The translations under genes and the position numbers were made by a program. A DNA stretch of 64,000 nt from Pseudarthrobacter siccitolerans (GTDB lineage Bacteria; Actinomycetota; Actinomycetes; Actinomycetales; Micrococcaceae): contig NZ_JAUSXB010000001.1 in the NCBI RefSeq assembly GCF_030823375.1, forward strand, positions 2,046,001 through 2,110,000, read 5' to 3'. Below are positions 56,741 through 64,000 of this stretch, one piece after another. A model generated the notes under the pieces. It was not told the DNA's origin, did not search any database, and saw only the letters and a program-made list of their open reading frames with translations. Every line of letters starts with the position of its first letter. The stretch's first letter is position 1.

Positions 56741-57859
56741 CTACTTGCCCCAGCAGATATCGGAAGCTTCAGTGGTGGTGATGCTTTTGATGCCGTCGGC
56801 CGGCTTGTCGGTGACGAGTTCGACACCGGTGTTGTAGAAGTCCAGGCCCGGCGAGTTGGCAGGCTTGTTACCGGTCTTGGCCAGATCCACGATGGCCTTC
56901 ACGCCAAGTTCGGCCATCTTGACCGGGTACTGCTGGGCGGTGGCGCCGATAACGCCGGACTTGACGTTGTTCACGCCGCTACAGCCGCCATCAACCGAAA
57001 CCACGAGCACGTCCTTCTCCTTGCCCGCGGACTTCAGTGCCTCGAAGGCACCGGCGGCGGCGGGTTCGTTGATGGTGTAGACGACGTTGACATTCGGGTT
57101 CTTGGCGAGGAGGGTTTCCATCGCCGTGCGCCCGCCGTCCTCGGCGCCCTGGGAGGCCTGGCTGCCTACGATTTCGTACTCACCGCCCTTGCCGCCGGTG
57201 TACTTGCCGGTCTTGGCCTCATCACCGTTCTTCTTCTTGTCAGCGGTGTCGATGCCCAGCCCGGTCAGGAAGCCCTGGTCACGGTTATAGTCCACTGAGA
57301 CGACCTTGTCGTCGAAGAGGTCCAGCAGGGCGATGGTCGCTTTTTTCCCGCCAAGCTGGGCTGCGGTCCATTTGCCGATCAACTGCCCTGCGGCGAAGTT
57401 GTCGGTGGCGAACGTGATGTCCGCGGCGTCGGCCGGGTCCGGCGGAGTGTCCAGGGCGATGACGAACAGGCCTGCATCCTTCGCCTTCTTCAGGGCGTCA
57501 ACCACGGAGGGGCCATTGGGCGTGATCAGGATCCCCTTATCCCCCTTGGAGATAGCGTTTTCGATCGCCTGGATCTGCGTTTCCTCATCGCCGTCGGCCT
57601 TGCCGGCGGCCAGCTTCAGGTCAACCCCGTCTTTTTCGGCGGCTTTCTTTGCACCATCCTGCATGGAAACGAAGAACGGGTTGGTGGTGGTCTTCACGAT
57701 CAGGGAGACGCCCACCTTCTCATCAGCGGAGCCTCCGGTGGCTGAGGGGCCACTGGAACTGCCGCCGCAGGCAGAAAGACTGACCGCTCCCAACGTCAGG
57801 ACCGCTCCTGCCGCGAACAGGCGGGTGGCCATTGAACGGGGTGCTTTGGAACTCAACAT
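56741..57859 (-). CDS. Fructose-type sugar-binding lipoprotein
   Basis: A signal peptide with lipobox LSAC (Cys about 31) is followed by a type I periplasmic-binding fold: VGVSLIVKTTTNPFFVSMQDGAKKAAEKDGVDL, NGPSVVDALKKAKDAGLFVIALDTPPDP and NVVYTINEPAAAGAFEAL. At 372 residues it fits FrcB-like proteins. It is the first gene of the fructose operon, divergent from the LacI gene, with a GACAACGATGTC site between. Confidence 0.93.
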   Translation of the reverse strand: MLSSKAPRSMATRLFAAGAVLTLGAVSLSACGGSSSGPSATGGSADEKVGVSLIVKTTTNPFFVSMQDGAKKAAEKDGVDLKLAAGKADGDEETQIQAIENAISKGDKGILITPNGPSVVDALKKAKDAGLFVIALDTPPDPADAADITFATDNFAAGQLIGKWTAAQLGGKKATIALLDLFDDKVVSVDYNRDQGFLTGLGIDTADKKKNGDEAKTGKYTGGKGGEYEIVGSQASQGAEDGGRTAMETLLAKNPNVNVVYTINEPAAAGAFEALKSAGKEKDVLVVSVDGGCSGVNNVKSGVIGATAQQYPVKMAELGVKAIVDLAKTGNKPANSPGLDFYNTGVELVTDKPADGIKSITTTEASDICWGK

Positions 57860-57894
57860 TGAATCTCCTGGTGTTTGAAGCCTTGGCTGGCCTC

Positions 57895-57906
57895 GACAAC
57901 GATGTC
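57895..57906. promoter_or_regulatory. LacI-type operator of the fructan regulon (site 1)
   Basis: GACAACGATGTC lies in the 111-bp gap between the divergent fructose importer and LacI genes, 36 bp upstream of the importer start. Identical bases recur at 57973. Confidence 0.8.
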
Positions 57907-57970
57907 ATAACGAGGTAAGCAGGATCACACGCTAGAGTCAATAGGAAAAGAACGAGAAGGAGCGACTTTC

Positions 57971-59023
57971 TTGACAACGATGTCCGATCGTTACCAACCA
58001 CCCCTGTCCCCAACGCGACCCACAATGCGCCACGTTGCGGCACTCGCGGGTGTCGGAATCAAAACCGTTTCCCGGGTGATCAACGACGAGGCCGGGGTAT
58101 CTGAGGCCACTCGGCAAAAGGTGCTCGATGCGATCGCGCAGCTGAACTACCAGCTGGACGTCACAGCCGGCAGCCTCCGCCGGGCGGGGAGAAGGACCCT
58201 CTCGGTTGGCCTCCTGTTGCCCAGCGTCTCAAACCCGTTCAGCGGTGAGATACACCGGGCCATGGAGGATGCGCTTGGCGCAAGGGGAATAGCCGTTTTC
58301 GCCGCCAGCCTCGACGACGACCCTAAACGGGAGCAGGCCATCATCGCAGCTTTCCTGGGCAGGCGGGTCGACGGCCTTGTCCTGACACCGATCGCTAAGA
58401 ACCAGGCCTACATGATTCCGGAGCACTCCAGAAACCTGCCAATGGTCTTTATTGACCGGGAGCCGGTAGGGGTTGACGCTGATGCTGTGGTCACTGACAA
58501 CGCCGTGGGCGCGGGCAAAGCGGCCGCACACCTGCTGATGCACGGACACACCAAATTGGCCTACCTGGGCGACCGCACAGACATCCAAACCGCGCGGGAG
58601 CGCCGGCGGGGCTTCCTCGAGGAGGTCGGTGGGGCAGGAATTCCCACCTCCGCACTACCCGTCATCGACGATCTTCATGATGAGGAAGCAGCGAGGCGGG
58701 CAGCCCTTGAACTGTTGAATTCCGAGGATCCTCCGACGGCAATCTTCTCCAGCCAGAACCTCGTCACCTTCGGAACGATGCGCGCCTTGAAGGAGCTTGG
58801 CGCACACAAGCGTGTGGCACTTGTCGGTTTTGACGACTTTACGCTTGCCGACATGATGGACCCCGGGGTTACTGTCATCGCTCAACACCCGGAGCGGATT
58901 GGCGTTAAGTCCGCCGAACGGCTTCTGGCCAGAATCGATGGCGACGATCAACCTCCGCGGACCTACGTTGTCCCCTCCGAGCTCATCCAAAGAGGCTCCG
59001 GCGAAATCCGCCCGCCGGCATAA
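57971..59023 (+). CDS. LacI-family regulator of the fructan regulon
   Basis: The 350-residue protein starts at a TTG (AAGGAG is eight bases upstream). The HTH runs TMRHVAALAGVGIKTVSRVINDEAGVSEATRQKVLDAI, the hinge is LDVTAGSLRRAGRR, and the core has VSNPFSGEIHRAMEDALGARG and AIFSSQNLVTFGTM. An operator-like GACAACGATGTC (57973-57984) covers codons 1-5, so the protein probably represses its own synthesis directly. The same motif before the importer and the levanase points to a local fructan regulon. Confidence 0.92.
   Translation: MTTMSDRYQPPLSPTRPTMRHVAALAGVGIKTVSRVINDEAGVSEATRQKVLDAIAQLNYQLDVTAGSLRRAGRRTLSVGLLLPSVSNPFSGEIHRAMEDALGARGIAVFAASLDDDPKREQAIIAAFLGRRVDGLVLTPIAKNQAYMIPEHSRNLPMVFIDREPVGVDADAVVTDNAVGAGKAAAHLLMHGHTKLAYLGDRTDIQTARERRRGFLEEVGGAGIPTSALPVIDDLHDEEAARRAALELLNSEDPPTAIFSSQNLVTFGTMRALKELGAHKRVALVGFDDFTLADMMDPGVTVIAQHPERIGVKSAERLLARIDGDDQPPRTYVVPSELIQRGSGEIRPPA
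57973..57984. promoter_or_regulatory. LacI-type operator overlapping the regulator's own start (site 2)
   Basis: GACAACGATGTC starts within the TTG start codon region. Its centre is 78 bp from site 1 (about 7.5 turns). Confidence 0.8.
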
Positions 59024-59074
59024 CCCTTTCCCAAGAAGAACTGCACCCTCTGCAACCAAATAAAGAGAGAGATC

Positions 59075-59368
59075 ATGACCAAAACCTTGTATGCCGAATT
59101 CACCGTCAAAGCCGGCAGTGAGGCCCGCGTTGCCGAAATGATGGTCGAATTGACCCGGCACGTCCGCTACGAACCAGGCAACGAACTGTTTCTTCCCTAC
59201 ACCCGCGAAGAGAATCCCCGGGAATACTTCGTCTTCGAGGTCTACCGGGATGAAGCCGCGTTCCAAGAGCACATCACCGCAGACTACGGAGCCAGGTTCA
59301 ACGAGGAATTGGCCCGCCACATCGAAGGTGACGCCTCGGAGCTGACCTGGCTCAACCCGGTCCTTTAG
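59075..59368 (+). CDS. Antibiotic biosynthesis monooxygenase-domain protein (putative quinol monooxygenase)
   Basis: The 97-residue protein has the ABM fold signature LYAEFTVKAGSEARVAEMMVELTRHVRYEPGNELF, then EYFVFEVYRDEAAFQEHITADYGARF. Such small dimers act on quinols or haem, or have no known role. AAAGAGAGA precedes the ATG. It stands 51 bp after the fructan regulator, likely in the same transcript, though a role in fructan use is not obvious. Confidence 0.88.
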   Translation: MTKTLYAEFTVKAGSEARVAEMMVELTRHVRYEPGNELFLPYTREENPREYFVFEVYRDEAAFQEHITADYGARFNEELARHIEGDASELTWLNPVL

Positions 59369-59530
59369 CCCGGCTGGAGACAGCGGCCATAGGGTAGGCG
59401 CCGCCCAGGGTTTCCCCTCAAGGACCGCCCCTTCGCACGCCTCAGCCCCCGTCCTGTGGACGCGGGGCCAGTCGTCGTTGCCTGGCCCGGCAACGTATTC
59501 AGACGCAAGAAATCAGCCACAAAATGGCCG

Positions 59531-59559
59531 TTGACTTGTCCGATAGACATCTTTTAGAG
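59531..59559 (+). promoter_or_regulatory. Putative promoter of the levanase gene
   Basis: TTGACT (59531-59536) and TTAGAG (59554-59559) are 17 bases apart. The operator GACAACGTTGTC begins 16 bases downstream, ideal for repression. Confidence 0.6.
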
Positions 59560-59574
59560 TCCATCGCGTTGACT

Positions 59575-59586
59575 GACAACGTTGTC
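59575..59586. promoter_or_regulatory. LacI-type operator of the fructan regulon (site 3)
   Basis: GACAACGTTGTC is a perfect 12-bp palindrome and matches sites 1 and 2 except for the central A to T. It is between the promoter and the levanase start. Confidence 0.85.
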
Positions 59587-59626
59587 TACTGGCTAGACAC
59601 GCGCGATGAAGGGCGATACAAGCAAC

Positions 59627-62248
59627 ATGAAACAATCCACGATGCGGGGCGCGCGCAGCGTCTCTGCACTGACACTGGCCAGCCTCTCGCTCGCCACTGC
59701 ATTGGCTGGTGCCATGCCCGCGTCCGCCGTCGAACTCGGCGATGAGCTGCACCGCCCGGCCATCCATTACACGCCAGAAAAGAACTGGATGAACGACCCC
59801 AACGGGCTCGTATTCCACAAGGGCGTCTACCACATGTACTACCAGCACAACCCCTCCGGGAACACCTGGGGGAACATGTCTTGGGGCCACGCCACGTCCA
59901 AGGACCTCGTCCACTGGGAAGAGCAGCCGTTGGCCATCTCCACCGATGCCCAGGAAGATGTTTTCTCCGGCAGCGTCGTCGTCGACAAAAACAACACGTC
60001 CGGACTGGGCACGGTGGAAAACCCGCCCCTGATCGCGATCTACACCAGTGCCTACAAGGAAGCGTCCCCGCACCGCGGCCTGCAGGCCCAGTCCCTGGCC
60101 TACAGTTTGGACGACGGCCAGACATGGACCAAGTACGACGGCAATCCTGTCCTGAGCCGGAACTCAGCCAATTTCCGTGACCCGAAGGTGTTCTGGTACG
60201 ACAACCCGGCCGGCGGAGGCTACTGGGTCATGACCGCGGTGGAATCGCAGGAGCACAAGGTTGTCCTGTACAAGTCCGACAACCTCAAGGACTGGACCGC
60301 ACTGAGCGACTTCGGGCCCGCCAACGCCACCGGCGGGCAGTGGGAGTGCCCCGACCTGTTCCCCCTGGCCGTTGACGGCGACACGAAGAACATCAAATGG
60401 GTCATGGTCGTCAACATCAACCCCGGCGGCGTCGCAGGAGGCTCCGCCGGCCAGTACTTTGTGGGCAACTTCGACGGCACCACGTTCACCTCCGAAACCA
60501 CCAAACCAGCCACCGCCGCGCCGGCCGGAACAGTCCTGGCCGGATTCAACGACGGAACCTACAACGGCTGGACGGTGAACAACGAACCGGGCAACTGGAA
60601 GAATGGCCCCTTCGGCGACGCCCCGGCCGCCGGTTCCCTGCCCGGCCAGAGCCCCGTGACCGGATTCGGCGGCAGCGGGCTGATCAACTCTTTCAATGAT
60701 GGGGACTGGCCCCTCGGTTCCATGCAGTCACCCACATTCACGGTGACAGATGACTACTTGAACTTCCTCGTGGGCGGAGGCAAGCACCCCCATGTCTCGG
60801 ACAAGCTGGACAATAACCCGCCCGAGGGCGAGCTCAAGTTTGAGGGCTTCGAGGTTCCCGAGGGGACGACGCTGGCCGATGCCGGCTGGACCGGCACAGG
60901 AGACCTGACGCCCAATTTCCAGCCTGCCACCAGCGGTGGGGACTATTACATTGGCGCCAAACGGATCAACACCTTCGAATCCGGCACCGTACCCGGCGAT
61001 GACCGCCAAGGCACCCTGACATCACCCGAGTTCCCCATCACGAAGAGTTTCATGAGCATGCTGGTCGGAGGCGGCAACCGCTCGGCGGACCCTGGACAGA
61101 CCCTGGCCGTCCAGCTGCTTATTAATGGCAACGTGGTCCGCTCGCTGGCGGGCGACAATGCCGGGTTGCTGAACTGGAAAGGCTGGGACGTCTCCGAATT
61201 CGCCGGGCAAAACGCCCGGCTGCGTATCGTTGACCAAGCTACCGGCGGGTGGGGACACCTGACCCTTGACCACGTCATGCTCACCGACACTGCCGCTGTT
61301 CCCAGGTCCGATGAAGAAACGGTGAACCTGGTAGTCAACGGCAAGGTGGTACGTACGGCCACCGGCAACGACAGTGAAACCCTGGACTGGGCATCCTGGG
61401 ATGTCAAGGAATTCGTTGGCCAGCAGGCACAAATCAAGGTTGTCGATAACAACCGGTTCGGCTGGGGGCACATACTCGCGGACGAATTCACAGCAAGCCC
61501 CGCCCCAGCGACGTCCCGGCTGGAGTCCTATGACTGGCTGGATTACGGACGGGACTACTACGCCGCTGTATCCTTCGGCAACATGCCGGAGGACAAGCGG
61601 ATCATGCTCGGCTGGATGAATAACTGGGACTACGCCAACAACATCCCAACCAGCCCCTGGCGCAGTGCCATGGCCCTTCCCCGCGAAGTGAAACTCACCC
61701 GAACCCCTGACGGCCACCGCCTCATTCAAAGCGCCGTGACTCAAGTGGAAAAACTGGGAGGGAAAGTCAGCTACAACGATAAGAAGGGCGGCCCGATTTC
61801 CGCAGGCACGCACCCGCTGCCTGCACAGTCGGCAGGCCAGGTGCAGCAGGTGGACATCAGCTTCGCCCCCGGTACCGCAACAAAATCCGGCATCACCGTC
61901 CTTGGCGACGGACAGTCGTCCACCGTCATCGGCTACGATGCCACGACCCGCAAGATGTTCGTTGACCGCACGAAATCCGGCAACACCGCATTCCACCCGG
62001 CCTTTGCATCCATCGAGGACGCCGCCGTCACGCTGGACAAGAACGGCAACGTCACCATGCGTATCTACCTCGACCGCTCCTCCGTGGAGGTGTTCGCCCA
62101 GAACGGCCTGAAGACCATTACCGATCAGGTATTCCCCAACCCGGGAGCCGACAAGATGGCCCTCTTCGCCGAAGGCGGTACCGCCCAGCTCAAATCACTC
62201 ACCGTGACACCGCTGGAAGAGGCAATGTTCCTCCCCGAAAAGAACTAA
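59627..62248 (+). CDS. Secreted GH32 levanase/fructanase with inserted beta-sandwich repeats
   Basis: From the ATG at 59627 the protein has 873 residues and a Sec signal peptide (cleavage near ASA, residue 34). GH32 catalytic motifs are intact: WMNDPNG with nucleophile Asp near 57, FRDPKVFW near 184 and WECPDLF with acid/base Glu near 240. The five-blade propeller is split by an insert of about 330 residues (about 300-630) that contains at least two related repeats (LINGNVVRSLAGDNAGLLNW.. and VVNGKVVRTATGNDSETLDW..). The propeller then resumes (DYGRDYYAAVSFGN) and ends with a C-terminal beta-sandwich (LDRSSVEVF). It would release fructose from levan or inulin for the importer. Start may also be 59606. 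Confidence 0.92.
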   Translation: MKQSTMRGARSVSALTLASLSLATALAGAMPASAVELGDELHRPAIHYTPEKNWMNDPNGLVFHKGVYHMYYQHNPSGNTWGNMSWGHATSKDLVHWEEQPLAISTDAQEDVFSGSVVVDKNNTSGLGTVENPPLIAIYTSAYKEASPHRGLQAQSLAYSLDDGQTWTKYDGNPVLSRNSANFRDPKVFWYDNPAGGGYWVMTAVESQEHKVVLYKSDNLKDWTALSDFGPANATGGQWECPDLFPLAVDGDTKNIKWVMVVNINPGGVAGGSAGQYFVGNFDGTTFTSETTKPATAAPAGTVLAGFNDGTYNGWTVNNEPGNWKNGPFGDAPAAGSLPGQSPVTGFGGSGLINSFNDGDWPLGSMQSPTFTVTDDYLNFLVGGGKHPHVSDKLDNNPPEGELKFEGFEVPEGTTLADAGWTGTGDLTPNFQPATSGGDYYIGAKRINTFESGTVPGDDRQGTLTSPEFPITKSFMSMLVGGGNRSADPGQTLAVQLLINGNVVRSLAGDNAGLLNWKGWDVSEFAGQNARLRIVDQATGGWGHLTLDHVMLTDTAAVPRSDEETVNLVVNGKVVRTATGNDSETLDWASWDVKEFVGQQAQIKVVDNNRFGWGHILADEFTASPAPATSRLESYDWLDYGRDYYAAVSFGNMPEDKRIMLGWMNNWDYANNIPTSPWRSAMALPREVKLTRTPDGHRLIQSAVTQVEKLGGKVSYNDKKGGPISAGTHPLPAQSAGQVQQVDISFAPGTATKSGITVLGDGQSSTVIGYDATTRKMFVDRTKSGNTAFHPAFASIEDAAVTLDKNGNVTMRIYLDRSSVEVFAQNGLKTITDQVFPNPGADKMALFAEGGTAQLKSLTVTPLEEAMFLPEKN

Positions 62249-62284
62249 CACACCCACGAAAAGACAGGCTAACCTGCGAGCTGG

Positions 62285-62333
62285 AGCTGAAGGGACTGGG
62301 TTCGGTGATACACCGGGCCCAGTCCCTTCAGCT
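62285..62333 (+). terminator. Rho-independent terminator of the levanase gene
   Basis: AGCTGAAGGGACTGGG and its exact complement CCCAGTCCCTTCAGCT form a 16-bp stem with a 17-base loop, ending in TTTT. It is 37 bp after the levanase stop. Confidence 0.9.
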
Positions 62334-62473
62334 TTTCCCTTCGAATCAATGATCCATCCATTCCGCATGGTTATCTTCAAAATCTTGCGCTTTTGTTGCA
62401 GCTCTTGTGACCCTAGTCTCATCATTACAAGCTCTTCGTCCATCAAATCCATACTTGTCCGATTAAGCGCCGG

Positions 62474-62706
62474 GCAGGCAGCATCGGGATGCTGTTCCAC
62501 TGGAACGGCATCCCCTGACAGCCTTCGCCCATGGGAAGGAGAGCTGTCCCGTGCCCGTGAAGGGTGCTTCGGTGGCCTGAAACCTGGGGAGGTATCCTCA
62601 TCGAAGCATCCTTCACGGGCCATGGGGCAGCGCCTGCAACTTTGCCGGACCAGTGCCAGGCCGTCCGAATGGAAGGCCTGGCACCAAATACCCCTACCAA
62701 AAGGAG
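62474..62706 (+). ncRNA. Candidate structured regulatory leader upstream of formaldehyde dehydrogenase
   Basis: Five helices can be drawn: a closing helix GCAGGC (62474-62479) with GCCTGC (62632-62637); hairpin A GGGATGC/GCATCCC (62486-62514) with inner GTTCC/GGAAC; hairpin B GACAGC/GCTGTC (62517-62548); hairpin C with 19-bp arms (62553-62571 and 62602-62620) and an inner GAGG/CCTC; and hairpin D GTGCCAGGCC/GGCCTGGCAC (62653-62684), 16 bases before the AAGGAG site. The 62543-62550 segment can instead extend helix C by pairing with 62624-62631. The ligand is unknown and no known class was recognised. Confidence 0.55.
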
Positions 62707-62711
62707 TGTCC

Positions 62712-63929
62712 ATGTCAGGAAACAGAGCCGTCGCCTACAAAGAACCCGGCGTCGTCGAAATCATCAACACCGACTACCCGACGTTCGAACTCAAAGATGG
62801 GCCCGGCGTCAACCCCGCCAATGTGGGCCGAAAAGTACCCCACGGCGCGATCCTGCGCACGGTGACCACCAACATCTGCGGCTCGGACCAGCACATGGTT
62901 AGGGGCCGGACCACTGCCCCTAAGGACCTCGTCCTTGGCCATGAAATCACCGGCGAAGTGGTGGAGGTCGGTCCGGACGTGGAGTTCATCAAGGTGGGAG
63001 ACATTGTCTCTGTACCTTTCAACATCTCCTGCGGCCGTTGCCGGAACTGCAAGGAGCGCAAGACGGGCATCTGCCTGAACGTCAACCCTGACCGCCCGGG
63101 CAGCGCCTATGGTTATGTGGATATGGGCGGCTGGGTGGGCGGCCAAGCCGAATACGTGCTGGTCCCCTACGCTGACTGGAACTTGCTCAGGTTCCCGGAT
63201 CGCGACCAGGCGCTGGAAAAGATCATGGACCTGACCATGCTGTCCGATATCTTCCCCACAGGCTTTCACGGCGCCGTCACCGCCGGAGTGGGCGTCGGAT
63301 CCACCGTCTACATTGCCGGTGCCGGCCCGGTGGGCCTCGCGGCCGCCGTCGGCGCGCAGCTGCTCGGTGCAGCCGTCGTGATTGTCGGCGACATGAACGA
63401 AGACCGCCTGGCTCAGGCCCGCTCCTTCGGCTGCGAAACGGTGAACGTCACCAAGGGCGATCCGAAGGACCAGATCGAGCAAATCCTTGGCGTCCCGGAA
63501 GTGGATTGCGGCGTCGACGCCGTAGGGTTCGAAGCCCGTGGTCACGGGAAGGACGCTTCCCACGAGGCTCCCGCCACCGTGCTGAACTCGCTCATGGACA
63601 TCACCGCTGCAGGCGGGGCTCTTGGCATTCCCGGCCTGTATGTCACCGGCGACCCTGGTGGAATTGACGAAGCAGCAAAGCACGGCTCCCTGTCACTGTC
63701 CCTGGGCACCGGATGGGCAAAGTCCCTGTCGTTTACCACTGGACAGTGCCCCGTCATGTCGTACAACCGCCAGCTGATGATGGCGATCCTGCACGACAAG
63801 GTCCAGATCGCCAAGGCAGTAAACGCCACAGCGATCCCACTTGAGGATGCACCGCGCGGTTACGCCGAATTTGACGCCGGTTCGGCAACGAAATTCGTGC
63901 TGAATCCGAACGGATACGTCAAGGCGTAG
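62712..63929 (+). CDS. Glutathione-independent formaldehyde dehydrogenase-type zinc alcohol dehydrogenase
   Basis: The 405-residue medium-chain dehydrogenase has catalytic zinc ligands in TTNICGSDQHMV and LGHEITGEVVE, structural zinc Cys in CGRCRNCKERKTGIC, and the NAD site GAGPVGLAAAVGAQLLGA. The inserted loops (SAYGYVDMGGWVGGQAEYV and FPTGFHGAVTAGV) and length match Pseudomonas-type formaldehyde dismutase/dehydrogenase, which keeps NAD tightly bound. It would oxidise formaldehyde to formate. AAGGAG at 62701-62706 gives five-base spacing. The long folded leader suggests RNA-level control. Confidence 0.9.
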   Translation: MSGNRAVAYKEPGVVEIINTDYPTFELKDGPGVNPANVGRKVPHGAILRTVTTNICGSDQHMVRGRTTAPKDLVLGHEITGEVVEVGPDVEFIKVGDIVSVPFNISCGRCRNCKERKTGICLNVNPDRPGSAYGYVDMGGWVGGQAEYVLVPYADWNLLRFPDRDQALEKIMDLTMLSDIFPTGFHGAVTAGVGVGSTVYIAGAGPVGLAAAVGAQLLGAAVVIVGDMNEDRLAQARSFGCETVNVTKGDPKDQIEQILGVPEVDCGVDAVGFEARGHGKDASHEAPATVLNSLMDITAAGGALGIPGLYVTGDPGGIDEAAKHGSLSLSLGTGWAKSLSFTTGQCPVMSYNRQLMMAILHDKVQIAKAVNATAIPLEDAPRGYAEFDAGSATKFVLNPNGYVKA

Positions 63930-63940
63930 AACCCCACTCG

Positions 63941-63999
63941 GTGGGGCCGGAGATTGCGAAGCACACACCACCTGTGCAGGCCTCGCGGTCCGGCCCCAC
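63941..63999 (+). terminator. Long hairpin after the formaldehyde dehydrogenase gene
   Basis: GTGGGGCCGGA (63941-63951) pairs with TCCGGCCCCAC (63989-63999); inner GATTGCGA/TCGCGGTC and GCACA/TGTGC continue the stem with G-U pairs. It starts 12 bp after the stop codon. The window ends here, so a T-run cannot be checked. Confidence 0.75.
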
Positions 64000-64000
64000 A

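Larger units (their letters stand above)
62249..62711. other. Long gap with terminator and structured formaldehyde-dehydrogenase leader
   Basis: No credible gene lies in these 463 bp. The levanase terminator (62285-62333) comes first. From about 62340 to 62470 the sequence is less GC-rich than the surroundings and probably holds the promoter. From 62470 the DNA is a dense series of inverted repeats described separately. Confidence 0.6.

Noticed and set aside
62349..62711. Protein-coding extension of the formaldehyde dehydrogenase frame into the leader
   Set aside because: The predicted residues are Ser/Cys-rich with no similarity, the leader is full of stems, and a strong AAGGAG lies just before 62712.

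Overview
The window looks like a chromosomal segment of a high-GC Gram-positive soil actinobacterium, most likely Arthrobacter, Pseudarthrobacter or a close Micrococcaceae relative. This is inferred from gene content (gcv/glyA/sdaA/purU/cycA-type glycine cluster, GH32 levanase, FrcBCA-type fructose ABC system, many LacI regulators, GTG/TTG starts), base composition and intergenic repeat style. No rRNA, tRNA, phage, transposase or CRISPR array is visible. Most genes sit in operons with 4-bp ATGA/GTGA overlaps.

Left part (1-16.6 kb): an RraA-like aldolase with an aspartate-type aminotransferase, a few small genes (HTH protein, universal stress protein, a 50-residue membrane protein, two orphans), then a long minus-strand operon gcvP-gcvT-gcvH-glyA-sdaA-lipA-metF-like-cycA-purU. 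A tandem glycine riboswitch heads it. Together the genes import glycine/serine-type amino acids, split glycine, interconvert glycine and serine, deaminate serine, lipoylate GcvH and drain one-carbon units from tetrahydrofolate. A 32-bp repeat in five tandem copies lies between gcvT and gcvH.

Middle (16.6-42.4 kb): a CPA1 antiporter fused to a UBP-type zinc finger; a MarR regulator divergent from a flavin oxidoreductase/DoxX pair with three matching operators; an ArsR/SRPBCC/SnoaL group; a seven-gene plus-strand operon (sodium symporter, AGE epimerase, NagB-like, SIS, NagA-like, ceramidase-like, LacI) that looks like amino-sugar-derivative catabolism behind two LacI-type operators; then single genes including a Tat-type serine hydrolase, a NYN nuclease-like protein with two winged-helix-like segments, an SDR with an MmyB-like regulator, a phospholipase-D protein, a secreted phosphoesterase and a GDPD-like protein.

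Right part (42.4-64 kb): an arabinoside locus (GH51 enzyme, ABC importer, LacI, operators); an aldo/keto reductase and SDR remnant; a lipoprotein plus an ECF-type transporter whose T, A, A and S parts are one 953-residue polypeptide; a fructan regulon (fructokinase, fructose ABC importer, LacI, GH32 levanase) marked by GACAACGWTGTC operators; and a glutathione-independent formaldehyde dehydrogenase preceded by an unexplained, highly folded leader.

Two non-coding features stand out. One is a family of 12 near-identical palindromes (core GACGACGGCGGGA/TCCCGCCGTCGTC), always just after a gene end and never in a divergent promoter, probably a standardised bidirectional terminator. The other is the 62.47-62.71 kb leader, whose stems form a multi-branch junction with a mutually exclusive alternative pairing and a hairpin next to the ribosome binding site, so it is a riboswitch-like candidate.
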